From Astrobacterium formosum (GTDB lineage: Bacteria > Pseudomonadota > Alphaproteobacteria > Rhizobiales > Xanthobacteraceae), in contig JAVDCA010000022.1 in the NCBI GenBank assembly GCA_030848545.1, positions 1 through 64,000 on the forward strand: DNA of 64,000 nucleotides, read 5' to 3'. Position numbers and translations under genes: made by a program. Below are positions 31,688-41,207 of this stretch, piece by piece; position 1 is the first letter of the stretch; each line of letters starts with the position of its first letter. The notes under the pieces are model-generated. The model was given only the letters and a program-made list of their open reading frames with translations, did not search any database and was not told the DNA's origin.

Positions 31688-31841
31688 AGGCGGTTGAAAC
31701 TTCGGGCCGGGGTCGCCGGAAGCCACCTTTCATGCTATGCCGCCGGCCTGCGGACCGCCCCGATGGTATTCGGCACCGGCGTGACCGCCTCTTGAGAAGC
31801 GGCCTGGCACGAAACGTCGGGCCGCCACCGGGAATGGATCG

Positions 31842-32849
31842 ATGTTGGAGCGAACTGAGCGGAGCGGCAGCGTGCAGGACGAGGACGACGCGCCCATCCA
31901 GTCCGCCCTGCGCACTTTCGAGGCGGAGGCGAGCGGCATCGCGGCGCTCGCCCAAGCCATGCAGGACGGGCTCGGCCGTCCGTTCCGGGAAGCCGTGGCG
32001 ATGATCCTCGCGGCCCGGGGACGGGCCGTCGTGACCGGCATGGGCAAATCCGGCCATGTGGGGCGCAAGCTCGCCGCCACCCTATCGTCGACCGGCACGC
32101 CGGCCATGTTCGTCCACCCGGCCGAGGCGAGCCATGGCGACCTGGGCATGATCACCGCCGAGGACGTGATCCTGGCGCTGTCGTGGTCGGGCGAGACGGT
32201 GGAGCTCAAGAACCTGATCGACTATTCGCGCCGCTTCCGCATCCCGCTCATCGCCATCACGGCCGAAGCCACTTCGACGCTGGGCCGGGCCGCCGACGTC
32301 GTGCTCGCACTGCCGGCGGCGCGCGAGGCCTGCCCGCACAATCTCGCGCCGACCACCTCGGCGCTGATACAGCTCGCGCTCGGCGACGCGCTGTCGATCG
32401 CGCTCCTGGAAAGCCGTGGTTTCACACCGCGCGACTTCCGCGTCTTCCATCCCGGCGGCAAGCTCGGCGCGGCCCTGAAACTGGTGCGCCAGATCATGCA
32501 TGGGGGCGACCAGCTGCCGCTCGTGCGCTTGGGCACGCACATGAACGATGCCATCGTCGAGATGTCCGCCAAGGGCTTCGGCTGCGTCGGCATCGTCGAC
32601 GGCGACGGCGTGATGACCGGCATCATCACCGACGGCGACCTGCGCCGTCACATGGGACCGCGTCTCCTGGAGACGATCGTCGACGACGTGATGACCCGCC
32701 GGCCCAAGTCCGTGCGGCCGGACCAGTTCGTCAGCGAAGTCCTCGAACTCCTGAACTCCTCGAAGATCACTGCCCTGTTCGTGATCGAGAACGGCCGTCC
32801 GGTCGGCCTCGTGCACATGCACGACCTTCTGCGTGCCGGCGTGGCGTAG
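31842..32849 (+). CDS. kdsD: Arabinose-5-phosphate isomerase (KpsF/GutQ family)
   Basis: A 335-residue enzyme that converts ribulose 5-phosphate to arabinose 5-phosphate, the first step to Kdo of LPS. The SIS domain (about 45-195) shows GMGKSGHVGRKLAATLSSTG, HPAEASHGDLG and SWSGET; two CBS domains follow (about 215-270 and 280-335). No second KdsD-type gene is visible in the window. It is divergent from the barrel protein gene. Confidence 0.93.
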   Translation: MLERTERSGSVQDEDDAPIQSALRTFEAEASGIAALAQAMQDGLGRPFREAVAMILAARGRAVVTGMGKSGHVGRKLAATLSSTGTPAMFVHPAEASHGDLGMITAEDVILALSWSGETVELKNLIDYSRRFRIPLIAITAEATSTLGRAADVVLALPAAREACPHNLAPTTSALIQLALGDALSIALLESRGFTPRDFRVFHPGGKLGAALKLVRQIMHGGDQLPLVRLGTHMNDAIVEMSAKGFGCVGIVDGDGVMTGIITDGDLRRHMGPRLLETIVDDVMTRRPKSVRPDQFVSEVLELLNSSKITALFVIENGRPVGLVHMHDLLRAGVA

Positions 32850-32893
32850 TCCAACCACACACGTCTTGCCAAGTTCGCGGCTGAGTAGTTCCG

Positions 32894-33073
32894 CTTCCGT
32901 GCCCCGGGCGCGGCGCAGCACGCAGCGGAGCGAAGCGCAGCGGAGTGGTGCGACGCCGAACCGGGGCCTTGCGCCAGTGCTTGTCTGGGTGAGTGCTGCG
33001 GCAAGGCCTTAGGCTCTGCGATGCAGCAGACCGCGAAGTGCGGTCCGCCGCATCGCGTCCGGGGCACGAAGGA
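32894..33073. repeat. Large palindromic intergenic repeat (TTCCGTGCCCCGG family)
   Basis: Outer arms CTTCCGTGCCCCGG and CCGGGGCACGAAGG flank about 150 bases holding further short inverted segments (CCTTGCGCCAG, GGCAAGGCC, CCGCGAAGTGCGG). Intergenic palindromes of this look are frequent in Bradyrhizobium-like genomes (from memory). It fills most of the 367-base gap between the converging kdsD and garR genes. Confidence 0.65.
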
Positions 33074-33154
33074 AGTGATCACCCGAGTTCGGTATCATGC
33101 CCGCGCGCGTCGCGGGTGCCCACGCCTTGCCGAAATCGCGGGCCAGAAACGTCG

Positions 33155-33177
33155 ATGGCCGGGACAAGCCCGGCCAT
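33155..33177. repeat. Short palindrome ATGGCCGGG/CCCGGCCAT
   Basis: A perfect nine-base stem with a five-base loop (ACAAG), 39 bases beyond the stop of garR. It may terminate garR transcription. The same motif is widespread in related alphaproteobacteria as a dispersed repeat (from memory, not checked). Confidence 0.6.
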
Positions 33178-33216
33178 GACGCACGTTGAATCACGCAGCT
33201 CTGCAGAAGTCGAGCC

Positions 33217-34107
33217 TTACGCCTTCTGGCCGATCTCGAAGTTGGCCAACATCTCCAGCGCCTTGACCATGGCGGAGTGATCCCACTTGGAGCCGCCGTG
33301 CGACGCGCAGGCGTTGAACAGTTCCTGAGCGGTCGCCGTGTTGGGCAGAGCCAGCCCGATCTTGCGGGCGGTGGAGAGCGCCAGGTTCAGGTCCTTCTGG
33401 TGCAATTCGATGCGGAAGCCTGGATCGAAGGTGCGCTTGACCATGCGGTCGCCATGCAGCTCGAGGATACGCGACGACGCGAAGCCGCCCATCAGGGCCT
33501 GACGCACCTTGGCCGGGTCGGCGCCCGCCTTGGCGGCGAGCAGGAGCGCCTCGCCGACCGCCTCGATGGTCAGCGCGACGATGATCTGGTTCGCCACCTT
33601 GGTGGTCTGGCCGTCGCCGTTGCCACCCACGAGCGTGATGTTCTTGCCCATGAGCTCGAACAGCGGCTTGACTTTGTCGAACGCGCCCTGCGGCCCGCCG
33701 ATCATGATGGTGAGCGAAGCGGCCTTCGCCCCGACCTCGCCGCCGGACACCGGCGCGTCCAGGTAGTCGCAGCCGAGCGCGTTGATCTTCTTGGCGAACT
33801 CCTTCGTCTCGATGGGCGAGATGGAGCTCATGTCGACGACGATCTTGCCCTTGGAGAGGCCTTCGGCGACGCCGTTCTTGCCGAACAGCACCGCGTCCAC
33901 GTCGGGCGTATCCGGCACCATCACGATGACGATGTCGGCCTTCTGGGCGACCTCCTTGGCGGAGGCGCACGCCTTGCCGCCCTTGTCGATCAACTCGGCC
34001 TTGGGAGGATGAATATCGTACAGGAAGAGTTCATACCCACCCGCGATCAGATTGGCCGCCATCGGCGTGCCCATGATTCCGAGTCCGATGAATCCGACTT
34101 TGCTCAT
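33217..34107 (-). CDS. garR: 2-hydroxy-3-oxopropionate (tartronate semialdehyde) reductase
   Basis: A 296-residue member of the beta-hydroxyacid dehydrogenase family. It shows the NAD(P) motif GFIGLGIMGTPMA at the N-terminus, the substrate motif DAPVSGGEVGA and the catalytic-lysine region GQTTKVANQIIV. GarR reduces tartronate semialdehyde to glycerate. The role is supported by neighbours garL and gudD, which form that substrate from aldarates. The start at the second in-frame ATG (34107) fits the family. Confidence 0.9.
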   Translation of the reverse strand: MSKVGFIGLGIMGTPMAANLIAGGYELFLYDIHPPKAELIDKGGKACASAKEVAQKADIVIVMVPDTPDVDAVLFGKNGVAEGLSKGKIVVDMSSISPIETKEFAKKINALGCDYLDAPVSGGEVGAKAASLTIMIGGPQGAFDKVKPLFELMGKNITLVGGNGDGQTTKVANQIIVALTIEAVGEALLLAAKAGADPAKVRQALMGGFASSRILELHGDRMVKRTFDPGFRIELHQKDLNLALSTARKIGLALPNTATAQELFNACASHGGSKWDHSAMVKALEMLANFEIGQKA

Positions 34108-34203
34108 AGGGTTCTCCTTCGAATACTTCGTGCCGGCTCGATCGAATGCGGCACGCAAGGGTGGGTACCGAACGCTCCACCGGGCGCACGGGCGGCGTAG
34201 CTC

Positions 34204-34989
34204 CTACTTCCCATCCCGGAACTTGTCGCGCAAGCCCTGGGTGGCGGCCCGGAACAGACCGAGATCGGCGCCGACGGCGACGAAAGTGGCGCCCCAGTCG
34301 AGATAACGGCGGGCATCCGCTTCCACCGGTGCGAGAATGCCGATGGCCTTGCCGGCGGCATGGCTCCGTTCGAAAATGTATTTGATGGCCTCTTGTACCT
34401 CGGGATGGCCGGGATTGCCGAGGTGCCCCAAGGCGGCCGAGAGATCACCCGGGCCGACGAACAATCCGTCGATACCGTCGACGGCCGCAATGGCGTCGAC
34501 CGCGTCCATGCCCTTGCGGGTCTCGATCTGGACGGTGACGCAGATCTCTTCATTGACGCCCTGGAAGTACCCCGGCACGGTGCCATAACGGTTGCCGCGT
34601 TGCGACACCGACACGCCACGGAAGCCTTCCGGCGGATAGCGCGTCGAGGCGACGGCGCGCTGGGCTTCCTCCTCGGATTCCACATACGGCATCAGGAAGT
34701 TGTAGAAGCCGGCATCGAGCAGGCGCTTGATGACCACCGGTTCGTTCCAGGGCGGCCGGACCATCGGGGCGCTCGCACTGTCTTTCAGCGCCATGAGCTG
34801 CGGAATGAGGCTGAGCACGTCGTTGGGGGCATGCTCGCCATCGAGCAGAATCCAGTCGAACCCGGCGAGGCCGAGCACCTCGGCGGTGATCGGGCTGCCG
34901 AGCGAGGCCCAACAGCCGATCAGGCGCTTGCCGGCACGCAGGTCGGCGCGGAACTGGTTGGGAAAGCCCGAATAGGGAAGCGAAGACAT
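34204..34989 (-). CDS. garL: HpaI/GarL-type class II aldolase (5-keto-4-deoxyglucarate aldolase)
   Basis: A 261-residue pyruvate-dependent, metal-requiring aldolase of the HpcH/HpaI family. Family motifs: [16 protein letters not shown], a YVESEEEA metal ligand segment, [18 protein letters not shown] and [11 protein letters not shown]. Sequence alone cannot separate HpaI from GarL; context between GarR and glucarate dehydratase favours 2-dehydro-3-deoxyglucarate aldolase, giving pyruvate and tartronate semialdehyde. The gap to garR is 96 bases and to gudD 41 bases. Confidence 0.85.
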   Translation of the reverse strand: MSSLPYSGFPNQFRADLRAGKRLIGCWASLGSPITAEVLGLAGFDWILLDGEHAPNDVLSLIPQLMALKDSASAPMVRPPWNEPVVIKRLLDAGFYNFLMPYVESEEEAQRAVASTRYPPEGFRGVSVSQRGNRYGTVPGYFQGVNEEICVTVQIETRKGMDAVDAIAAVDGIDGLFVGPGDLSAALGHLGNPGHPEVQEAIKYIFERSHAAGKAIGILAPVEADARRYLDWGATFVAVGADLGLFRAATQGLRDKFRDGK

Positions 34990-35030
34990 CGACGTTACCT
35001 CTGTGGACGGCGGACCCGGAACGATCCGGG

Positions 35031-36386
35031 TCAGCGCACTAGGCAAGGCTTCTTGTTGTCGAAGCGCCAGCCGGGGATGAGGAACTGCATGGCGACCGCG
35101 TCATCGCGGGCGCCGAGGCCGTGGGACTTGTAGAGTTCGTGCGCCGCTTCCAGCGCCGCCATGTCGATCTCGACCCCGAGGCCGGGGCGCTCCGGCACCG
35201 CCACATGGCCGCCGCGGATGACGAACGGCTCCTTTGTGAGCCGCTGGCCGTCCTGCCAGATCCAGTGGGTGTCGATGGCGGTGATCTTGCCGGGCGCGGC
35301 CGCCGCCACGTGGGTGAACATGGCGAGCGAAATGTCGAAGTGATTGTTGGAGTGCGAGCCCCAGGTGAGCCCGAACTCGTTGCACATCTGGGCGACCCGC
35401 ACCGAGCCCTGCAGGGTCCAGAAATGCGGGTCGGCGAGCGGGATGTCGACGGAGTGCAGGCGGATGGCGTGGCTCATCTGCCGCCAGTCGGTGGCGATCA
35501 TGTTGGTCGCCGTCGGCAGGCCGGTGGCGCGGCGGAACTCGGCCATGATCTCGCGGCCCGAAAAGCCATCCTCGGCGCCGCACGGGTCTTCCGCGTAAGC
35601 CAGCACATGGTGCTGGCCCGCGCACAGGCGGATAGCCTCTTCGAGCGACCAGGCGCCGTTGGGATCGAGGGTGATGCGCGCCCGCGGGAAGCGTTCGTGG
35701 AGCGCGGTGACGGCGGCGATCTCCTCGTCGCCGGCGAGCACGCCGCCCTTGAGCTTGAAATCGTTGAAGCCGTAGCGTGCCTGCGCGGCCTCGGCGAGGC
35801 GCACGACGGCTTGCGGGGTCAACGCCTCTTCGTGGCGCAGCCGCGCCCAGTCGTCCTTGGCGTTCGGCTCTTCGCGATAGGCAAGATCGGTCTTGCGGCG
35901 GTTGCCGACATAGAAAAGATAGCCGAGCATCTCGACGCGCTCGCGCTGCTGGCCTTCGCCGAGCAGGGCGGCGACCGGCACGCCGAGGAACTGGCCGAGC
36001 AGGTCGAGCATCGCGGCTTCGACGGCGGTGACCACGTGGATGGTGGTGCGCAGGTCGAAGGTCTGCAGGCCGCGGCCGCCGGCGTCGCGATCGGCGAACT
36101 GGCGCCGGACGGCGTTGAGCACCGCCTGCCATGCTCCGATGGGCCTGCCGACGACGAGCTCTCGCGCATCCTCGAGCGTCTGGCGGATCTTCTCGCCGCC
36201 CGGCACTTCGCCGACGCCGACATGGCCGGCATTGTCCTTGAGGACGAGGACGTTGCGGGTGAAGAACGGCCCGTGCGCGCCCGACAGGTTGAGCAGCATG
36301 GAGTCGTGCCCGGCGACCGGAACGACCCGCATCTCCGTGATCACGGGCGTTCCGGGGACGGAGGGCGTGACGGCATCTCGGACCAT
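35031..36386 (-). CDS. gudD: Glucarate dehydratase
   Basis: A 451-residue enolase-superfamily dehydratase that turns glucarate (and idarate) into 5-keto-4-deoxyglucarate. The barrel holds the base motif [13 protein letters not shown], the metal ligands in [11 protein letters not shown] and EDPCGAEDG, and the second base region near [16 protein letters not shown] with the His-Asp dyad. Length and ending match E. coli GudD. The start is MVRDAVTPS; the longer frame upstream is basic and unconserved. It sits downstream of the LysR gene in the aldarate island. Confidence 0.92.
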   Translation of the reverse strand: MVRDAVTPSVPGTPVITEMRVVPVAGHDSMLLNLSGAHGPFFTRNVLVLKDNAGHVGVGEVPGGEKIRQTLEDARELVVGRPIGAWQAVLNAVRRQFADRDAGGRGLQTFDLRTTIHVVTAVEAAMLDLLGQFLGVPVAALLGEGQQRERVEMLGYLFYVGNRRKTDLAYREEPNAKDDWARLRHEEALTPQAVVRLAEAAQARYGFNDFKLKGGVLAGDEEIAAVTALHERFPRARITLDPNGAWSLEEAIRLCAGQHHVLAYAEDPCGAEDGFSGREIMAEFRRATGLPTATNMIATDWRQMSHAIRLHSVDIPLADPHFWTLQGSVRVAQMCNEFGLTWGSHSNNHFDISLAMFTHVAAAAPGKITAIDTHWIWQDGQRLTKEPFVIRGGHVAVPERPGLGVEIDMAALEAAHELYKSHGLGARDDAVAMQFLIPGWRFDNKKPCLVR

Positions 36387-36559
36387 GAAGTCACTCCGGT
36401 GAGAACGTCGCATCGGGGGATGTCGCGGCGTGTGGTGCATCGGACGATCCACGCCGCGGCCGCGCCGGCAGAACGTACAGCCGCGACGCGCAGACGGCTT
36501 TTTTCTACGCCGGCGATCGTTTCGCGTCCAAGCCAATCCTTGTATCGATCAATGCGCCG

Positions 36560-37471
36560 TCAGCATGGGTTGGCGCACTCCGCTCCGGCCGCCAGATCGC
36601 GGGCAATCGCCAGAAAAGCCTGAAGCTGCGGGCTGGCGTGGGCACGACGCCAGACCAGATGCAGTTCGACCGGCTTGCTCGGGCGGATCCGCACCGGCCG
36701 CAGAACGACGTCCTTGAGACGGAGATTCTCGGCCGATGCCGGCACCAACGCGACTCCGAGGCCGGCACGAACCAGGCTCAGGATGGAGTGAACCTGGCTC
36801 AGATGCTGCACGTAGCGGGGGAGTATCTTGGCTTTGGCGAACTGGGCCACCAGGAGGTCATAGAAGTACCGCGACTCGAACGGCGAATACATGATGAAGG
36901 CTTCGCCGTCGAAGTCCTTCATGGAGACCGTGCCGTTGCGTGCCAGGGGGTGGCTGCGCGGCAGCGCCGCCACCAGGGATTCACACGAGACCCGCATGGA
37001 ATCCAGGTTGGCATCGGTCACCGGCGGACGGACGAGACCGACGTCCATCTGACCGGTTTCGATGGCCTCGACCTGCTCGCGCGTCACCAGTTCGCGCAGG
37101 AACAGTTCGATGCCGGGCAGGCGCGTCCGGCAGGCGGTGATCAGGGCAGGCAGGAAGCTGTGTGCCGACGCCGCCGTGAAGCCGACCTTGAGGGAGCCGG
37201 AGCGGCCCGAGGCGGTGCGCTTGGCGACCGCCGCCGCTTCTTCGGCGAAGCGCAGGAGCCGCTTGGCCTCGGGCAAGAAACTCGCCCCCGCCGGCGTCAG
37301 TCGCACGGAGCGGCTGGTGCGCTCGAACAAGGCGACTTCGAGAATATGCTCCAGCACCTGGATCTGGCGCGACAGTGGCGGCTGGGTCATGTGCAGCCGC
37401 GCCGCCGCGCGGCCGAAATGCAGCTCTTCGGCGACGGTGACGAAACACCGCAATTGGGCGAGATCGAACAT
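36560..37471 (-). CDS. LysR-family transcriptional regulator
   Basis: A 303-residue regulator with the N-terminal helix-turn-helix (LAQLRCFVTVAEELHFGRAA, then MTQPPLSRQIQVLEHILEV) and a periplasmic-binding-protein-like effector domain (about 90-295). The start MFDLAQLR is the family standard; an ATG 24 bases upstream would add eight residues. It lies between the TRAP transporter and gudD on the same strand. Most LysR genes diverge from their target, so control of this same-strand island is plausible but unproven. Confidence 0.88.
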   Translation of the reverse strand: MFDLAQLRCFVTVAEELHFGRAAARLHMTQPPLSRQIQVLEHILEVALFERTSRSVRLTPAGASFLPEAKRLLRFAEEAAAVAKRTASGRSGSLKVGFTAASAHSFLPALITACRTRLPGIELFLRELVTREQVEAIETGQMDVGLVRPPVTDANLDSMRVSCESLVAALPRSHPLARNGTVSMKDFDGEAFIMYSPFESRYFYDLLVAQFAKAKILPRYVQHLSQVHSILSLVRAGLGVALVPASAENLRLKDVVLRPVRIRPSKPVELHLVWRRAHASPQLQAFLAIARDLAAGAECANPC

Positions 37472-37498
37472 GCGACGACGGTCGGTGGCATCCAAGGT

Positions 37499-37522
37499 GA
37501 TACACGACGATACTACAGATAC
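37499..37522 (-). promoter_or_regulatory. Three phased GATAC repeats upstream of the LysR gene
   Basis: GATAC (plus strand) stands at 37499-37503, 37509-37513 and 37518-37522, at intervals of about one DNA turn, 28 bases before the LysR start. This could be an autoregulatory site. I see no perfect T-N11-A palindrome. Confidence 0.3.
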
Positions 37523-37591
37523 CGCCGCCCGTCGTTGCGATTGCGCGTGACCCGGTCGCGTCCGGACCGGATATCTCGCGTCGGCGTCGAT

Positions 37592-38596
37592 TTATTTACG
37601 GATCTTAGCGAGCACAGCACGGATCTTCTCGATGGCATCCTTACCGATCTTGTCCGAGTGCGCATCATAGACTGCGCTTACTTTGTCGCGCAGCCGTCCG
37701 CTCTGCGCCGGTTCGAGCTTGTTGACTGCCATGCCTTGGGACACGAGCTTATCGAGCGTTTGCGCATTGCGCGCCCGCATGTCTGTACGTTCCGCCTTCT
37801 GCCCGACGAGCACGCACGCCTGGATGGCTCCCTGCTCTTCCTTCGAAAGCTGGTCCCAAAGGCGCTTGGAGTAGCTGACCATGAAGGGTGAATAAACGTG
37901 GTTGGTGAGAGACATGAATTTCTGCACTTCGAAGAACTTCGCCGCCTGAATGATGGCAATGGGATTCTCCTGGGCATCGACTGCTTTGGTCTCGAGTGCA
38001 GCAAAGAGTTCGCCCCAGGCCATCGGGACCGGATTGGCACCAAGCGCCTTGAAGGTGTCGAGGAAGACGTTGTTCTGCATCACCCTGATGCGCAGGCCTT
38101 TCATGTCCTCCGCCTTTTCGATCGGCTGGCGCGAGTTGGTGACCTGGCGGAAGCCGCTCTCCCAGAAGCCGAGAACCTGAAAACCCAAAGGCTTCATCTT
38201 CTCGGCGATGAAATCGCCGAACTCACCGTCGAGAACCGCGTCGGCTTCGGCTTCGTTGGCGAAAAGGAACGGCAGGTCGAAGACACCGAGCGCCTTTTGC
38301 AGTCCGACCAGCGGCGACGGTGGCTCGATCATCATTTCCTGCAGGCCGGCCCGCAAAGACTGAGCCGCCTGTTGTTCGTTGCCCAAGGCATCGGACCAGA
38401 AGGCCGTGACTTTGATCTTGCCGCCGGAGCGATCGGCGAGACAGGTGCCCATCGCCTTGACGCCGGTGCCGATCGGATGCTCGGCATTGAGCCCATTGGT
38501 AACCCGAATTTCGAGCGGTTTGAACTCGGCCCCGGCGGGGATCGAGAGGACGGCCAGAACCGCCAGTGTGATTGCACCCCGTTTGACGACCTTCAT
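37592..38596 (-). CDS. TRAP transporter substrate-binding protein (DctP-type)
   Basis: A 334-residue periplasmic binding protein with signal peptide VKRGAITLAVLAVLSIPAGA (cleavage near residue 24). The DctP signature region RVMQNNVFLDTFKALGANPV (about 150-170) holds the arginine that binds the carboxylate, and MAWGELFAALETKAVDAQENP follows. It would deliver a sugar acid or related carboxylate to the DctQ/DctM permease genes upstream in the operon. Context favours an aldarate or its lactone. Confidence 0.9.
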   Translation of the reverse strand: MKVVKRGAITLAVLAVLSIPAGAEFKPLEIRVTNGLNAEHPIGTGVKAMGTCLADRSGGKIKVTAFWSDALGNEQQAAQSLRAGLQEMMIEPPSPLVGLQKALGVFDLPFLFANEAEADAVLDGEFGDFIAEKMKPLGFQVLGFWESGFRQVTNSRQPIEKAEDMKGLRIRVMQNNVFLDTFKALGANPVPMAWGELFAALETKAVDAQENPIAIIQAAKFFEVQKFMSLTNHVYSPFMVSYSKRLWDQLSKEEQGAIQACVLVGQKAERTDMRARNAQTLDKLVSQGMAVNKLEPAQSGRLRDKVSAVYDAHSDKIGKDAIEKIRAVLAKIRK

Positions 38597-38649
38597 CTTG
38601 CACTCCTCCGTTTAAATCCACGTCCATCGCATTCGAATTGGCGGACGGA

Positions 38650-39927
38650 TTATCTCAGCACCGCCAGCGGCACGAGCACCAGTTGCGGAAAGGCAACAAG
38701 CAGGAACAGCACGCAAACGAGGGCGATCAGGAACGGCGAGATCCCGCGAATGACTTGACCGAGAGGCACCCGGGCGACACTCGAGACGACGTTGAGGACG
38801 ATGCCGACCGGCGGCGTGATCATCCCGATGCTCGCGTTCATGATGAAGAGAACGCCGAAATAGATCGGATCAATTCCCGCCTGCTTGATGATCGGCATCA
38901 GCACCGGCGTCAGGATCAGGACGCTGGCCGAAAGGTCGAGCGCGGTTCCGACGAACAGGACCAGGATCATGATGAGCGTCAGCAACAGACGCGGGTAGGC
39001 GACGAACGGTTCGATGTACTGATGGAGGGTCACCGGAATATTCGCTAGCGTGATCAGATAGGCCGACAGCATGGCCGAGGCGATCAGGAACATGACCACC
39101 GACGTGGTCTTGGCGGCGTCGCGAAAGACAATCCACAACCTCCGCACACTCATCTCGCGATAGATCGCAAGGCCGACGAACAGCGCGTAGGCGGCAGCGG
39201 CAATGGCGGCTTCGGTCGGGGTGAAGACGCCGAAGCGGATGCCCCCGATGACGATGACGGGCATGAACAGCGCCCAGCCGGCAGAACGGAATGCCAGCCA
39301 GCGCTCTCTGGCCGAACGCCGGGGCAGAAGCTCGACCGTTTCGCGTCGGGATACGAAATACCAGGCAATCAGCAGGCTGATAGCCATGAGCAGGCCGGGC
39401 ACGATTCCGCCCATGAACAGGCCTGTGATCGACACGTTAGCAACCACGCCGAAGATGATGAAGGCGATGGAAGGAGGAATGATCGGCGCGATGATCCCGC
39501 CCGCCGCCATCAGTCCGGTGGAACGTGCGACGTCGTAGCCGGCCTCGCGCATCATCGGAATGAGGATCGCGGCGAGCGCCGCGGTGTCGGCCGAGGGCGA
39601 TCCCGACAACGACGCCATGATCACCGCGGCGAGGATCGTTACGACGCCGAGGCCGCCGCGCAGGTGGCCCACGCAGGTGACGGAGAAGTTGACGATGCGG
39701 CGCGACAGGCCGCCAGCATTCATGAGTTCGCCCGCCAGCAAGAAGAACGGCACGGCCAGCAAAGTGAACTGATCCACCCCTCCGACCATGGTGCTGGCGA
39801 CGATCTGCGGATCGTCGAGGCCCATCCAGGCCATGAGAACGAGCCCGCAAAAGATCAGCGCAAACGCCACCGGCACCCCGATTGCCATGGCGGCTACGAG
39901 GCTGCAGAGGAAAATGACGATCGTCAT
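38650..39927 (-). CDS. TRAP transporter large permease (DctM-type)
   Basis: A 425-residue inner-membrane protein with about 12 helices, the sodium-coupled channel part of a TRAP transporter. Typical sequences are GVPVAFALIFCG, GSPSADTAALAAILIPMM, GGIIAPIIPPSIAFIIFG and the last-third MNASIGMITPPVGIVLN. Its start overlaps the small-permease stop by four bases (ATGA). Paired with the DctP gene 53 bases downstream. Confidence 0.93.
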   Translation of the reverse strand: MTIVIFLCSLVAAMAIGVPVAFALIFCGLVLMAWMGLDDPQIVASTMVGGVDQFTLLAVPFFLLAGELMNAGGLSRRIVNFSVTCVGHLRGGLGVVTILAAVIMASLSGSPSADTAALAAILIPMMREAGYDVARSTGLMAAGGIIAPIIPPSIAFIIFGVVANVSITGLFMGGIVPGLLMAISLLIAWYFVSRRETVELLPRRSARERWLAFRSAGWALFMPVIVIGGIRFGVFTPTEAAIAAAAYALFVGLAIYREMSVRRLWIVFRDAAKTTSVVMFLIASAMLSAYLITLANIPVTLHQYIEPFVAYPRLLLTLIMILVLFVGTALDLSASVLILTPVLMPIIKQAGIDPIYFGVLFIMNASIGMITPPVGIVLNVVSSVARVPLGQVIRGISPFLIALVCVLFLLVAFPQLVLVPLAVLR

Positions 39928-40445
39928 TGCGTTTTCTCCTCTGCGTGCTCGCCCGCGAATGCCGCCAGTTCCGCGTCGGAGACGCGGCCGGAGACGACGC
40001 GCACCAGCCGCACCAGTGCAATCAGGAAGAACCCCGTCGCCGCGACGAATCCGGCATTGGATACCCAGCTCATGGGAATTTCAGTGACCGACGAGTTGAG
40101 AGTGGCGTTGAAGGGGCGCAGCTTCTCGGTTCCTAGGAACATCGCCACTGCACACAGCATGATGATGATCTGCGTGGCGCCCATGCACACGCGACGCCCG
40201 TGGCGCGGCAGCCAGGCGACCACGGTCTCGATGTTGACGTGGGAGTTGTCACCCAGAGTCAGAATGGCCCCGAGGAACGTCAGCCAGACGAAGGCGTAAC
40301 GCGACAGTTCGTCGGACACGTCGATGCCCAGATTGAACCCGTAGCGCAAGACGACATTGCCGAACACCATGGCGGACATCGCCACGAGCAGCAGCGTGAC
40401 GGCGATTTCGATGGCTCTGCAGATCGCCTGTACGAGTCGGGTCAT
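39924..40445 (-). CDS. TRAP transporter small permease (DctQ-type)
   Basis: A 173-residue inner-membrane protein with four helices. It has the family pattern VLRYGFNLGIDVSDELSRYAFVWLTFLGA near residues 30-58, and ends in a short charged tail. It joins DctM to form the transporter. It lies 11 bases after the GntR regulator stop. Confidence 0.9.
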   Translation of the reverse strand: MTRLVQAICRAIEIAVTLLLVAMSAMVFGNVVLRYGFNLGIDVSDELSRYAFVWLTFLGAILTLGDNSHVNIETVVAWLPRHGRRVCMGATQIIIMLCAVAMFLGTEKLRPFNATLNSSVTEIPMSWVSNAGFVAATGFFLIALVRLVRVVSGRVSDAELAAFAGEHAEEKTQ

Positions 40446-40456
40446 ACGAATTGATC

Positions 40457-41200
40457 CTATTTCTCGGTGATCTTGCGCAGCATGTCCTCTCGGCCCTCGG
40501 CGATCAGCCGCAGCATGGCCGCCCGGGCAGCGACGGGGTCTCGCGCGGCGATCGCATCGACCACGTCGCGGTGCCGAGGCAGCGTGGCCCGCATGTTCTG
40601 TTCGATGAGAATGTCAGGCGACAGCAGCGCGCCGAACAATCCCTGAAGCACAGGGACGAAATGCAAGATGAACTGGTTGCCCGTGCTGGTCAGCAGCAGT
40701 TGATGGAATGAAAGGTCCGCTTCGAACCAGTCGCCGTCGCCGTTCAGCGCCGCCTCCATCCGCTGGCAGCAGGCAGCCAGTGGTGCGGAGTCGAGGTCGG
40801 CCTTGGCGGCGCAGAGCTCGGCCGCGAAGGTTTCAATTCCGGCCCGGAAGCTGAAAAGATCGTTGATGAATTCAGCGTCGAGGCCGAAGCGGAACCGCCA
40901 CGCCAGCACGTCGCGATCGAACACGCTCCAGTTCGACTTCGGCTGCACGACGGTGCCCGTCTTGCGGCGCACCTTCAGCATGCCTTTGGCGACCAACGTG
41001 CGTTCGGCTTCCCGCACGACCGTACGGCTCACTCCCAGCTCGTCGGCGATTTCGATCTCGTTGGGCAATATCGCGCCCTCGGCAAACCGCCCGGAGAAGA
41101 TCCAGTTGCTGATTGCTTCCACCACGTCGTGGTGGAGGGTTCGCACCGCCCTTCCCGTCCTGGCGGCGGGCGCTGTGTTGTGCCCGATCTTTCCGGTCAT
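40457..41200 (-). CDS. FadR-subfamily GntR transcriptional regulator
   Basis: A 247-residue regulator: a winged helix at the N-terminus (about 20-90, LPNEIEIADELGVSRTVVREA) and an all-helical FCD ligand domain (about 100-235) whose metal-site histidines (LSFHQLLL, HRDVVDAI) are in place. Likely repressor of the SMP-30/TRAP operon, derepressed by an aldarate. The ACAT-n-ATACGTAT-n-ATGT palindrome upstream of the first gene of the operon is a good operator. The gap to the SMP-30 gene is 7 bases. Confidence 0.9.
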   Translation of the reverse strand: MTGKIGHNTAPAARTGRAVRTLHHDVVEAISNWIFSGRFAEGAILPNEIEIADELGVSRTVVREAERTLVAKGMLKVRRKTGTVVQPKSNWSVFDRDVLAWRFRFGLDAEFINDLFSFRAGIETFAAELCAAKADLDSAPLAACCQRMEAALNGDGDWFEADLSFHQLLLTSTGNQFILHFVPVLQGLFGALLSPDILIEQNMRATLPRHRDVVDAIAARDPVAARAAMLRLIAEGREDMLRKITEK

Positions 41201-41207
41201 GACGGTG

